A DNA stretch of 64,000 nt from Limanda limanda (Eukaryota > Chordata > Actinopteri > Pleuronectiformes > Pleuronectidae), in assembly GCF_963576545.1 (NCBI RefSeq), contig NW_026870455.1, forward strand, positions 262,501 through 326,500. The letters are read 5' to 3'. Position numbers and translations under genes: made by a program. Position 1 is the stretch's first letter. Each line of letters opens with the position of its first letter. A model generated the notes under the pieces. The model did no database searches. It worked only from the letters and a program-made list of their open reading frames with translations, and was not told the origin of the DNA. Below, one piece after another: positions 35,801 through 49,200 of this stretch.

Positions 35801-38233
35801 AAGGCAGATCTCCCTGTTGCCAGCGCTTTTCTGACACTTGGGCTGACATGTGATGAAAAAGTCAGAAATCTTAATCAATGCTTCCAAAAAAGGCTTATCT
35901 CCCCGTTTCCAGCTGTTTAGTGACATTTGGGATGATGTGTGATGAAAAAGTCAAAATGTTAACCATTTCTTCCAAAAAAGGCTTATCTCCCCGTTTCCAG
36001 CTGTTTAGTGACATTTGGGATGATGTGTGATGAAAAATTCAAGAATTTAACCATTTCTTCCAAAAAAGGCTTATCTCCCTGTTTCCAGCGCTTTTCTGAC
36101 ACTTGGGCTGACATGTGATGAATAGTCAGAAATCTTAATCAATGCTTCCAAAAAAGGCTTATCTCCCCGTTTCCAGCTGTTTAGTGACATTTGGGATGAG
36201 GTGTGATGAAAAATTCAAGAATTTAACCTTTTCTTCCAAAAAAAGGCAGATCTCCCTGTTTCCAGCGCTTTTCTGACACTTGGGCTGACATGTGATGAAA
36301 AAGTCAGAAATCTTAATCAATGCTTCCAAAAAAGGCTTATCTCCCGTTTCCAGCTGTTTAGTGACATTTGGGATGATGTGTGATGAAAAATTCAAGAATT
36401 TAACCATTTCTTCCAAAAAAGGCTTATCTCCCTGTTTCCAGCGCTTTTCTGACACTTGGGCTGACATGTAATGAAAAAGTCAGAAATCTTAATCAATGCT
36501 TCCAAAAAAGGCTTATCTCCCCGTTTCCAGCTGTTTAGTGACATTTGGGATGATGTGTGATGAAGAATTCAAGAATTTAACCATTTCTTCCAAAAAAGGC
36601 TTATCTCCCTGTTTCCAGCGCTTTTCTGACACTTGGGCTGACATGTGATGAAAAAGTCAGAAATCTTAATCAATGCTTCCAAAAAAGGCTTATCTCCCCG
36701 TTTCCAGCTGTTTAGTGACATTTGGGATGATGTGTGATGAAAAAGTCAAAATGTTAACCATTTCTTCCAAAAAAGGCTTATCTCCCCGTTTCCAGCTGTT
36801 TAGTGACATTTGGGATGATGTGTGATGAAAAATTCAAGAATTTAACCATTTCTTCCAAAAAAGGCTTATCTCCCTGTTTCCAGCGCTTTTCTGACACTTG
36901 GGCTGACATGTGATGAAAAAGTCAGAAATCTTAATCAATGCTTCCAAAAAAGGCTTATCTCCCCGTTTCCAGCTGTTTAGTGACATTTGGGATGATGTGT
37001 GATGAAAAATTCAAGAATATAACATTTTCTTCCAAAAAAAGGCAGATCTCCCTGTTTCCAGCGCTTTTCTGACACTTAGGCTGACATGTGATGAAAAAGT
37101 CAGAAATCTTAATCAATGCTTCCAAAAAAGGCTTATCTCCCCGTTTCCAGCTGTTTAGTGACATTTGGGATGATGTGTGATGAAAAATTCAAGAATTTAA
37201 CCATTTCTTCCAAAAAAGGCTTATCTCCCTGTTTCCAGCGCTTTTCTGACACTTGGTCTGACATGTGATGAAAAAGTCAGAAATCTTAATCAATGCTTCC
37301 AAAAAAGGCTTATCTCCCCGTTTCAAGCTGTTTAGTGACATTTGGAATGATGTGTGATGAAAAATTGAAGAATTTAACCTTTTCTTCCAAAAAAAGGCAG
37401 ATCTCCCTGTTTCCAGCGCCTTTCTGACACTGGAGCTGATATGTGATGAAAAAGTCAAAATGTTAACCATTGCTTCCAAAAAAGGCTTATCTCCCCGTTT
37501 CCAGCTGTTTAGTGACATTTGGGATGATGTGTGATGAAAAATTCAAGAATTTAACCATTTCTTCCAAAAAAGGCTTATCTCCCTGTTTCCAGCGCTTTTC
37601 TGACACTTGGGCTGACATGTGATGAATAGTCAGAAATCTTAATCAATGCTTCCAAAAAAGGCTTATCTCCCCGTTTCCAGCTGTTTAGTGACATTTGGGA
37701 TGAGGTGTGATGAAAAATTCAAGAATTTAACCTTTTCTTCCAAAAAAAGGCAGATCTCCCTGTTTCCAGCGCTTTTCTGACACTTGGGCTGACATGTAAT
37801 GAAAAAGTCAGAAATCTTAATCAATGCTTCCAAAAAAGGCTTATCTCCCCGTTTCCAGCTGTTTAGTGACATTTGGGATGATGTGTGATGAAGAATTCAA
37901 GAATTTAACCATTTCTTCCAAAAAAGGCTTATCTCCCTGTTTCCAGCGCTTTTCTGACACTTGGGCTGACATGTGATGAAAAAGTCAGAAATCTTAATCA
38001 ATGCTTCCAAAAAAGGCTTATCTCCCCGTTTCCAGCTGTTTAGTGACATTTGGGATAATGTGTGATGAAAAATTCAAGAATTTAACCTTTTCTTCCAAAA
38101 AAAGGCAGATCTCCCTGTTGCCAGCGCTTTTCTGACACTTGGGCTGACATGTGATGAAAAAGTCAGAAATCTTAATCAATGCTTCCAAAAAAGGCTTATC
38201 TCCCCGTTTCCAGCTGTTTAGTGACATTTGGGA
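32840..38233. repeat. Tandem higher-order repeat, 2,656 bp (15 dimers), two copies
   Basis: Markers repeat at an exact 2,656-bp offset: GAAGAATTC (32,934/35,590), TTTCGAGCTG (33,074/35,730), the hybrid half (33,230/35,886 and 34,025/36,681), AATATAACATTT (34,361/37,017), CTTAGGCTG, TTTCAAGCTG with TTTGGAATG (34,666/37,322) and GATGAGG (35,044/37,700). The match runs from about 32,840 to 35,577 against 35,496 to 38,233, giving just over two tandem copies. An earlier relative lies at about 30,849-32,000, offset 3,008 bp for the AATATAACATTT and TTTGGAATG markers. Confidence 0.88.
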
Positions 38234-41200
38234 TGAGGTGTGATGAAAAATTCAAGAATTTAACCTTTTCTTCCAAAAAAAGGCAGATCTCCCTGTTTCC
38301 AGCGCTTTTCTGACACTTGGGCTGACATGTGATGAAAAAGTCAGAAATCTTAATCAATGCTTCCAAAAAAGGCTTATCTCCCGTTTCCAGCTGTTTAGTG
38401 ACATTTGGGATGATGTGTGATGAAAAATTCAAGAATTTAACCATTTCTTCCAAAAAAGGCTTATCTCCCTGTTTCCAGCGCTTTTCTGACACTTGGGCTG
38501 ACATGTAATGAAAAAGTCAGAAATCTTAATCAATGCTTCCAAAAAAGGCTTATCTCCCCGTTTCCAGCTGTTTAGTGACATTTGGGATGATGTGTGATGA
38601 AGAATTCAAGAATTTAACCATTTCTTCCAAAAAAGGCTTATCTCCCTGTTTCCAGCGCTTTTCTGACACTTGGGCTGACATGTGATGAAAAAGTCAGAAA
38701 TCTTAATCAATGCTTCCAAAAAAGGCTTATCTCCCCGTTTCCAGCTGTTTAGTGACATTTGGGATAATGTGTGATGAAAAATTCAAGAATTTAACCTTTT
38801 CTTCCAAAAAAAGGCAGATCTCCCTGTTGCCAGCGCTTTTCTGACACTTGGGCTGACATGTGATGAAAAAGTCAGAAATCTTAATCAATGCTTCCAAAAA
38901 AGGCTTATCTCCCCGTTTCCAGCTGTTTAGTGACATTTGGGATGATGTGTGATGAAAAATTCAAGAATATAACCTTTTCTTCCAAAAAAAAGGCAGATCT
39001 CCCTGTTTCCAGCGCTTTTCTGACACTTAGGCTGACATGTGATGAAAAAGTCAGAAATCTTAATCAATGCTTCCAAAAAAGGCTTATCTCACCGTTTCCA
39101 GCTGTTTAGTGACATTTGGGATGATGTGTGATGAAATATTCAAGAATTTAACCTTTTCTTCCAAAAAAGGCAGATCTCCCTGTTTCCAGCGCTTTTCTGA
39201 CACTTGGGCTGACATGTGATGAAAAAGTCAGAAATCTTAATCAATGCTTCCAAAAAAGGCTTATCTCCCCGTTTCCAGCTGTTTAGTGACATTTGGGATG
39301 ATGTGTGATGAAATATTCAAGAATTTAACCTTTTCTTCCAAAAAAGGCAGATCTCCCTGTTTCCAGCGCTTTTCTGACACTTGGGCTGACATGTGATGAA
39401 AAAGTCAGAAATCTTAATCAATGCTTCCAAAAAAGGCTTATCTCCCCGTTTCCAGCTGTTTAGTGACATTTGGGATGATGTGTGATGAAAAATTGAAGAA
39501 TTTAACCTTTTCTTCCAAAAAAAGGCAGATCTCCCTGTTTCCAGCGCCTTTCTGACACTGGAGCTGATATGTGATGAAAAAGTCAAAATGTTAACCATTG
39601 CTTCCAAAAAAGGCTTATCTCCCCGTTTCCAGCTGTTTAGTGACATTTGGGATGATGTGTGATGAAAAATTCAAGAATTTAACCATTTCTTCCAAAAAAG
39701 GCTTATCTCCCTGTTTCCAGCGCTTTTCTGACACTTGGGCTGACATGTAATGAAAAAGTCAGAAATCTTAATCAATGCTTCCAAAAAAAGCTTATGTCCC
39801 CGTTTCTAGCTGTTTAGTGACATTTGGGATGATGTGTGATGAAAAATTCAAGAATTTAACCTTTTCTTCCAAAAAAAGGCAGATCTCCCTGTTTCCAGCG
39901 CTTTTCTGACACTTGGGCTGACATGTGATGAAAAAGTTAGAAATCTTAATCAATGCTTCCAAAAAAGGCTTATCTCCCCGTTTCCAGCTGTTTAGTGACA
40001 TTTGGGATGATGTGTGATGAAAAATTCAAGAATTTAACCATTTCTTCCAAAAAAGGCTTATCTCCCTGTTTCCAGCGCTTTTCTGACACTTGGGCTGACA
40101 TGTGATGAAAAAGTCAGAAATCTTAATCAATGCTTCCAAAAAAGGCTTATCTCTCCGTTTCCAGCTGTTTAGTGACATTTGGGATGATGTGTGATGAAAA
40201 ATTCAAGAATTTAACCATTCCTTCCAAAAAAGGCTTATCTCCCTGTTTCCAGCGCTTTTCTGACACTTGGGCTGACATGTGATGAAAAAGTCAGAAATCT
40301 TAATCAATGCTTCCAAAAAAGGCTTATCTCCCCGTTTCCAGCTGTTTAGTGACATTTGGGATGATGTGTGATGAAAAATTCAAGAATATAACCTTTTCTT
40401 CCAAAAAAAGGCAGATCTCCCTGTTTCCAGCGCTTTTCTGACACTTGGGCTGACATGTGATGAAAAAGTCAGAAATCTTAATCAATGCTTCCAAAAAAGG
40501 CTTATCTCCCCGTTTCCAGCTGTTTAGTGACATTTGGGATGATGTGTGATGAAAAATTCAAGAATTTAACCATTTCTTCCAAAAAAGGCTTATCTCCCTG
40601 TTTCCAGCGCTTTTCTGACACTTGGGCTGACATGTGATGAATAGTCAGAAATCTTAATCAATGCTTCCAAAAAAGGCTTATCTCCCCGTTTCCAGCTGTT
40701 TAGTGACATTTGGGATGAGGTGTGATGAAAAATTCAAGAATTTAACCTTTTCTTCCAAAAAAAGGCAGATCTCCCTGTTTCCAGCGCTTTTCTGACACTT
40801 GGGCTGACATGTGAGGAAAAAGTCAGAAATCTTAATCAATGCTTCCAAAAAAGGCTTATCTCCCGTTTCCAGCTGTTTAGTGACATTTGGGATGATGTGT
40901 GATGAAAAATTCAAGAATTTAACCATTTCTTCCAAAAAAGGCTTATCTCCCTGTTTCCAGCGCTTTTCTGACACTTGGGCTGACATGTGATGAAAAAGTC
41001 AGAAATCTTAATCAATGCTTCCAAAAAAGGCTTATCTCTCCGTTTCCAGCTGTTTAGTGACATTTGGGATGATGTGTGATGAAAAATTCAAGAATTTAAC
41101 CATTCCTTCCAAAAAAGGCTTATCTCCCTGTTTCCAGCGCTTTTCTGACACTTGGGCTGACATGTGATGAAAAAGTCAGAAATCTTAATCAATGCTTCCA

Positions 41201-44200
41201 AAAAAGGCTTATCTCCCCGTTTCCAGCTGTTTAGTGACATTTGGGATGATGTGTGATGAAAAATTCAAGAATATAACCTTTTCTTCCAAAAAAAGGCAGA
41301 TCTCCCTGTTTCCAGCGCTTTTCTGACACTTGGGCTGACATGTGATGAAAAAGTCAGAAATCTTAATCAATGCTTCCAAAAAAGGCTTATCTCCCCGTTT
41401 CCAGCTGTTTAGTGACATTTGGGATGATGTGTGATGAAAAATTCAAGAATTTAACCATTTCTTCCAAAAAAGGCTTATCTCCCTGTTTCCAGCGCTTTTC
41501 TGACACTTGGGCTGACATGTGATGAATAGTCAGAAATCTTAATCAATGCTTCCAAAAAAGGCTTATCTCCCCGTTTCCAGCTGTTTAGTGACATTTGGGA
41601 TGAGGTGTGATGAAAAATTCAAGAATTTAACCTTTTCTTCCAAAAAAAGGCAGATCTCCCTGTTTCCAGCGCTTTTCTGACACTTGGGCTGACATGTGAG
41701 GAAAAAGTCAGAAATCTTAATCAATGCTTCCAAAAAAGGCTTATCTCCCGTTTCCAGCTGTTTAGTGACATTTGGGATGCTGTGTGATGAGAAATTCAAG
41801 AATTTAACCATTTCTTCCAAAAAAGGCTTATCTCCCTGTTTCCAGCGCTTTTCTGACACTTGGGCTGACATGTAATGAAAAAGTCAGAAATCTTAATCAA
41901 TGCTTCCAAAAAAGGCTTATCTCCCCGTTTCCAGCTGTTTAGTGACATTTGGGATGATGTGTGATGAAGAATTCAAGAATTTAACCATTTCTTCCAAAAA
42001 AGGCTTATCTCCCTGTTTCCAGCGCTTTTCTGACACTTGGGCTGACATGTGATGAAAAAGTCAGAAATCTTAATCAATGCTTCCAAAAAAGGCTTATCTC
42101 CCCGTTTCCAGCTGTTTAGTGACATTTGGGATGATGTGTGATGAAAAATTCAAGAATATAACCTTTTCTTCCAAAAAAAAGGCAGATCTCCCTGTTTCCA
42201 GCGCTTTTCTGACACTTAGGCTGACATGTGATGAAAAAGTCAGAAATCTTAATCAATGCTTCCAAAAAAGGCTTATCTCACCGTTTCCAGCTGTTTAGTG
42301 ACATTTGGGATGATGTGTGATGAAAAATTCAAGAATTTAACCATTTCTTCCAAAAAAGGCTTATCTCCCTGTTTCCAGCGCTTTTCTGACACTTGGGCTG
42401 ACATGTGATGAAAAAGTCAGAAATCTTAATCAATGCTTCCAAAAAAGGCTTATCTCCCCGTTTCCAGCTGTTTAGTGACATTTGGGATAGTTTGGATGAA
42501 AAATTCAAGAATTTAACCTTTTCTTCCAAAAAAAAGGCAGATCTCCCTGTTGCCAGCGCTTTTCTGACACTTGGGCTGACATGTGATGAAAAAGTCAGAA
42601 ATCTTAATCAATGCTTCCAAAAAAGGCTTATCTCCCCGTTTCCAGCTGTTTTGTGACATTTGGGATAATGTGTGATGAAAAATTCAAGAATTTAACCTTT
42701 TCTTCCAAAAAAAGGCAGATCTCCCTGTTGCCAGCGCTTTTCTGACACTTGGGCTGACATGTGATGAAAAAGTCAGAAATCTTAATCAATGCTTCCAAAA
42801 AAGGCTTATCTCCCCGTTTCCAGCTGTTTAGTGACATTTGGGATGATGTGTGATGAAAAATACAAGAATATAACCTTTTCTTCCAAAAAAAAGGCAGATC
42901 TCCCTGTTTCCAGCATTTTTCTGACACTTAGGCTGACATGTGATGAAAAAGTCAGAAATCTTAATCAATGCTTCCAAAAAAGGCTTATCTCACCGTTTCC
43001 AGCTGTTTAGTGACATTTGGGATGATGTGTGATGAAAAATTCAAGAATTTAACCATTTCTTCCAAAAAAGGCTTATCTCCCTGTTTCCAGCGCTTTTCTG
43101 ACACTTGGGCTGACATGTGATGAAAAAGTCAGAAATCTTAATCAATGCTTCCAAAAAAGGCTTATCTCCCCGTTTCCAGCTGTTTAGTGACATTTGGGAT
43201 GATGTGTGATGAAATATTCAAGAATTTAACCTTTTCTTCCAAAAAAAGGCAGATCTCCCTGTTTCCAGCGCTTTTCTGACACTTGGGCTGACATGTGATG
43301 AAAAAGTCAGAAATCTTAATCAAAGCTTCCAAAAAAGGCTTATCTCCCCGTTTCCAGCTGTTTAGTGACATTTGGGATGATGTGTGATGAAAAATTGAAG
43401 AATTTAACCTTTTCTTCCAAAAAAAGGCAGATCTCCCTGTTTCCAGCGCCTTTCTGACACTGGAGCTGATATGTGATGAAAAAGTCAAAATGTTAACCAT
43501 TGCTTCCAAAAAAGGCTTATCTCCCCGTTTCCAGCTGTTTAGTGACATTTGGGATGATGTGTGATGAAAAATTCAAGAATTTAACCATTTCTTCCAAAAA
43601 AGGCTTATCTCCCTGTTTCCAGCGCTTTTCTGACACTTGGGCTGACATGTAATGAAAAAGTCAGAAATCTTAATCAATGCTTCCAAAAAAAGCTTATCTC
43701 CCCGTTTCTAGCTGTTTAGTGACATTTGGGATGATGTGTGATGAAAAATTCAAGAATTTAACCTTTTCTTCCAAAAAAAGGCAGATCTCCCTGTTTCCAG
43801 CGCTTTTCTGACACTGGAGCTGATATGTGATGAAAAAGTCAAAATGTTCACCATTGCTTCCAAAAAAGGCTTATCTCCCCGTTTCCAGCTGTTTAGTGAC
43901 ATTTGGGATGATGTGTGATGAAAAATTCAAGAATTTAACCATTTCTTCCAAAAAAGGCTTATCTCCCTGTTTCCAGCGCTTTTCTGACACTTGGGCTGAC
44001 ATGTGATGAAAAAGTTAGAAATCTTAATCAATGCTTCCAAAAAAGGCTTATCTCCCCGTTTCCAGCTGTTTAGTGACATTTGGGATAATGTGTGATGAAA
44101 AATTCAAGAATTTAACCTTTTCTTCCAAAAAAAGGCAGATCTCCCTGTTGCCAGCGCTTTTCTGACACTTGGGCTGACATGTGATGAAAAAGTCAGAAAT

Positions 44201-45073
44201 CTTAATCAATGCTTCCAAAAAAGGCTGATCTTCCCGTTTCCAGCTGTTTAGTGACATTTGGGATGATGTGTGATGAAAAATTCAAGAATTTAACCTTTTC
44301 TTCCAAAAAAAGGCAGATCTCCCTGTTTCAAGGGCTTTTCTGACACTGGAGCTGATGTGTGATGAAAAAGTCAAAATGTTAACCATTGCTTCCAAAAAAG
44401 GCTTATCTCCCCGTTTCCAGCTGTTTAGTGACATTTGGGATGATGTGTGATGAAAAATTCAAGAATTTAACCATTTCTTCCAAAAAAGGCTTATCTCCCT
44501 GTTTCCAGCGCTTTTCTGACACTTGGGCTGACATGTGGTGAAAAAGTCAGAAATCTTAATCAATGCTTCCAAAAAAGGCTTATCTCCCCGTTTCCAGCTG
44601 TTTAGTGACATTTGGGATGATGTGTGATGAAAAATTCAAGAATTTAACCATTTCTTCCAAAAAAGGCTTATCTCCCTGTTTCCAGCGCTTTTCTGACACT
44701 TGGGCTGACATGTGATGAAAAAGTCAGAAATCTTAATCAATGCTTCCAAAAAAGGCTTATCTCCCCGTTTCCAGCTGTTTAGTGACATTTGGGATGATGT
44801 GTGATGAAAAATTCAAGAATATAACCTTTTCTTCCAAAAAAAGGCAGATCTCCCTGTTTCCAGCGCTTTTCTGACACTTGGGCTGACATGTGATGAAAAA
44901 GTCAGAAATCTTAATCAATGCTTCCAAAAAAGGCTTATCTCCCCGTTTCCAGCTGTTTAGTGACATTTGGGATGATGTGTGATGAAAAATTCAAGAATTT
45001 AACCATTTCTTCCAAAAAAGGCTTATCTCCCTGTTTCCAGCGCTTTTCTGACACTTGGGCTGACATGTGATGA
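37895..45073. repeat. Second large duplication, copy 1 (7,179 bp)
   Basis: This stretch recurs at 46,229-52,522. The offset is 8,334 bp up to the 885-bp tandem pair and 7,449 bp after it. The left limit lies at GATGAAGAATTC versus GATAAAAAATTC (37,893/46,227). The right limit lies at AAAAAGTTAG versus GAATAGTCAG (45,074/52,523). Shared private markers include ATTCCTTCC, CTCTCCG, GATGCTGTG with GATGAGAAATTC, GATAGTTTGGATG (about 42,486/49,935) and AAATACAAG. Differences seen are 38,504/46,838 (ACATG versus ACACG), a patch at 39,137-39,173, 44,261/51,710, 44,329/51,778 and one 885-bp unit. Confidence 0.9.
39981..41750. repeat. Tandem duplication, 2 x 885 bp (5 dimers)
   Basis: Two adjacent 885-bp copies share rare markers: CTCTCCG (40,151/41,036), ATTCCTTCC (40,214/41,099), AATATAACC, AATAGTC, GATGAGG and TGTGAGGAAAAAG. 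The block is single in the sister copy at 46,229-52,522. Either the tandem doubling came after the large duplication, or one unit was lost from the sister. Confidence 0.88.
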
Positions 45074-46228
45074 AAAAGTTAGAAATCTTAATCAATGCTT
45101 CCAAAAAAGGCTTATCTCCCCGTTTCCAGCTGTTTAGTGACATTTGGGATAATGTGTGATGAAAAATTCAAGAATTTAACCTTTTCTTCCAAAAAAAGGC
45201 AGATCTCCCTGTTGCCAGCGCTTTTCTGACACTTGGGCTGACATGTGATGAAAAAGTCAGAAATCTTAATCAATGCTTCCAAAAAAGGCTGATCTTCCCG
45301 TTTCCAGCTGTTTAGTGACATTTGGGATGATGTGTGATGAAAAATTCAAGAATTTAACCTTTTCTTCCAAAAAAAGGCAGATCTCCCTGTTTCAAGGGCT
45401 TTTCTGACACTGGAGCTGATGTGTGATGAAAAAGTCAAAATGTTAACCATTGCTTCCAAAAAAGGCTTATCTCCCCGTTTCCAGCTGTTTAGTGACATTT
45501 GGGATGATGTGTGATGAAAAATTCAAGAATTTAACCATTTCTTCCAAAAAAGGCTTATCTCCCTGTTTCCAGCGCTTTTCTGACACTTGGGCTGACATGT
45601 AATGAAAAAGTCAGAAATCTTAATCAATGCTTCCAAAAAAAGCTTATGTCCCCGTTTCTAGCTGTTTAGTGACATTTGGGATGATGTGTGATGAAAAATT
45701 CAAGAATTTAACCTTTTCTTCCAAAAAAAGGCAGATCTCCCTGTTTCCAGCGCTTTTCTGACACTTGGGCTGACATGTGATGAAAAAGTTAGAAATCTTA
45801 ATCAATGCTTCCAAAAAAGGCTTATCTCCCCGTTTCCAGCTGTTTAGTGACATTTGGGATGATGTGTGATGAAAAATTCAAGAATTTAACCATTTCTTCC
45901 AAAAAAGGCTTATCTCCCTGTTTCCAGCGCTTTTCTGACACTTGGGCTGACATGTGATGAATAGTCAGAAATCTTAATCAATGCTTCCAAAAAAGGCTTA
46001 TCTCCCCGTTTCCAGCTGTTTAGTGACATTTGGGATGAGGTGTGATGAAAAATTCAAGAATTTAACCTTTTCTTCCAAAAAAAGGCAGATCTCCCTGTTT
46101 CCAGCGCTTTTCTGACACTTGGGCTGACATGTGATGAAAAAGTCAGAAATCTTAATCAATGCTTCCAAAAAAGGCTTATCTCCCGTTTCCAGCTGTTTAG
46201 TGACATTTGGGATGATGTGTGATAAAAA

Positions 46229-49200
46229 ATTCAAGAATTTAACCATTTCTTCCAAAAAAGGCTTATCTCCCTGTTTCCAGCGCTTTTCTGACACTTGGGC
46301 TGACATGTGATGAAAAAGTCAGAAATCTTAATCAATGCTTCCAAAAAAGGCTTATCTCCCCGTTTCCAGCTGTTTAGTGACATTTGGGATAATGTGTGAT
46401 GAAAAATTCAAGAATTTAACCTTTTCTTCCAAAAAAAGGCAGATCTCCCTGTTGCCAGCGCTTTTCTGACACTTGGGCTGACATGTGATGAAAAAGTCAG
46501 AAATCTTAATCAATGCTTCCAAAAAAGGCTTATCTCCCCGTTTCCAGCTGTTTAGTGACATTTGGGATGAGGTGTGATGAAAAATTCAAGAATTTAACCT
46601 TTTCTTCCAAAAAAAGGCAGATCTCCCTGTTTCCAGCGCTTTTCTGACACTTGGGCTGACATGTGATGAAAAAGTCAGAAATCTTAATCAATGCTTCCAA
46701 AAAAGGCTTATCTCCCGTTTCCAGCTGTTTAGTGACATTTGGGATGATGTGTGATGAAAAATTCAAGAATTTAACCATTTCTTCCAAAAAAGGCTTATCT
46801 CCCTGTTTCCAGCGCTTTTCTGACACTTGGGCTGACACGTAATGAAAAAGTCAGAAATCTTAATCAATGCTTCCAAAAAAGGCTTATCTCCCCGTTTCCA
46901 GCTGTTTAGTGACATTTGGGATGATGTGTGATGAAGAATTCAAGAATTTAACCATTTCTTCCAAAAAAGGCTTATCTCCCTGTTTCCAGCGCTTTTCTGA
47001 CACTTGGGCTGACATGTGATGAAAAAGTCAGAAATCTTAATCAATGCTTCCAAAAAAGGCTTATCTCCCCGTTTCCAGCTGTTTAGTGACATTTGGGATA
47101 ATGTGTGATGAAAAATTCAAGAATTTAACCTTTTCTTCCAAAAAAAGGCAGATCTCCCTGTTGCCAGCGCTTTTCTGACACTTGGGCTGACATGTGATGA
47201 AAAAGTCAGAAATCTTAATCAATGCTTCCAAAAAAGGCTTATCTCCCCGTTTCCAGCTGTTTAGTGACATTTGGGATGATGTGTGATGAAAAATTCAAGA
47301 ATATAACCTTTTCTTCCAAAAAAAAGGCAGATCTCCCTGTTTCCAGCGCTTTTCTGACACTTAGGCTGACATGTGATGAAAAAGTCAGAAATCTTAATCA
47401 ATGCTTCCAAAAAAGGCTTATCTCACCGTTTCCAGCTGTTTAGTGACATTTGGGATGATGTGTGATGAAAAATTCAAGAATTTAACCATTTCTTCCAAAA
47501 AAGGCTTATCTCCCTGTTTCCAGCGCTTTTCTGACACTTGGGCTGACATGTGATGAAAAAGTCAGAAATCTTAATCAATGCTTCCAAAAAAGGCTTATCT
47601 CCCCGTTTCCAGCTGTTTAGTGACATTTGGGATGATGTGTGATGAAATATTCAAGAATTTAACCTTTTCTTCCAAAAAAGGCAGATCTCCCTGTTTCCAG
47701 CGCTTTTCTGACACTTGGGCTGACATGTGATGAAAAAGTCAGAAATCTTAATCAATGCTTCCAAAAAAGGCTTATCTCCCCGTTTCCAGCTGTTTAGTGA
47801 CATTTGGGATGATGTGTGATGAAAAATTGAAGAATTTAACCTTTTCTTCCAAAAAAAGGCAGATCTCCCTGTTTCCAGCGCCTTTCTGACACTGGAGCTG
47901 ATATGTGATGAAAAAGTCAAAATGTTAACCATTGCTTCCAAAAAAGGCTTATCTCCCCGTTTCCAGCTGTTTAGTGACATTTGGGATGATGTGTGATGAA
48001 AAATTCAAGAATTTAACCATTTCTTCCAAAAAAGGCTTATCTCCCTGTTTCCAGCGCTTTTCTGACACTTGGGCTGACATGTAATGAAAAAGTCAGAAAT
48101 CTTAATCAATGCTTCCAAAAAAAGCTTATGTCCCCGTTTCTAGCTGTTTAGTGACATTTGGGATGATGTGTGATGAAAAATTCAAGAATTTAACCTTTTC
48201 TTCCAAAAAAAGGCAGATCTCCCTGTTTCCAGCGCTTTTCTGACACTTGGGCTGACATGTGATGAAAAAGTTAGAAATCTTAATCAATGCTTCCAAAAAA
48301 GGCTTATCTCCCCGTTTCCAGCTGTTTAGTGACATTTGGGATGATGTGTGATGAAAAATTCAAGAATTTAACCATTTCTTCCAAAAAAGGCTTATCTCCC
48401 TGTTTCCAGCGCTTTTCTGACACTTGGGCTGACATGTGATGAAAAAGTCAGAAATCTTAATCAATGCTTCCAAAAAAGGCTTATCTCTCCGTTTCCAGCT
48501 GTTTAGTGACATTTGGGATGATGTGTGATGAAAAATTCAAGAATTTAACCATTCCTTCCAAAAAAGGCTTATCTCCCTGTTTCCAGCGCTTTTCTGACAC
48601 TTGGGCTGACATGTGATGAAAAAGTCAGAAATCTTAATCAATGCTTCCAAAAAAGGCTTATCTCCCCGTTTCCAGCTGTTTAGTGACATTTGGGATGATG
48701 TGTGATGAAAAATTCAAGAATATAACCTTTTCTTCCAAAAAAAGGCAGATCTCCCTGTTTCCAGCGCTTTTCTGACACTTGGGCTGACATGTGATGAAAA
48801 AGTCAGAAATCTTAATCAATGCTTCCAAAAAAGGCTTATCTCCCCGTTTCCAGCTGTTTAGTGACATTTGGGATGATGTGTGATGAAAAATTCAAGAATT
48901 TAACCATTTCTTCCAAAAAAGGCTTATCTCCCTGTTTCCAGCGCTTTTCTGACACTTGGGCTGACATGTGATGAATAGTCAGAAATCTTAATCAATGCTT
49001 CCAAAAAAGGCTTATCTCCCCGTTTCCAGCTGTTTAGTGACATTTGGGATGAGGTGTGATGAAAAATTCAAGAATTTAACCTTTTCTTCCAAAAAAAGGC
49101 AGATCTCCCTGTTTCCAGCGCTTTTCTGACACTTGGGCTGACATGTGAGGAAAAAGTCAGAAATCTTAATCAATGCTTCCAAAAAAGGCTTATCTCCCGT

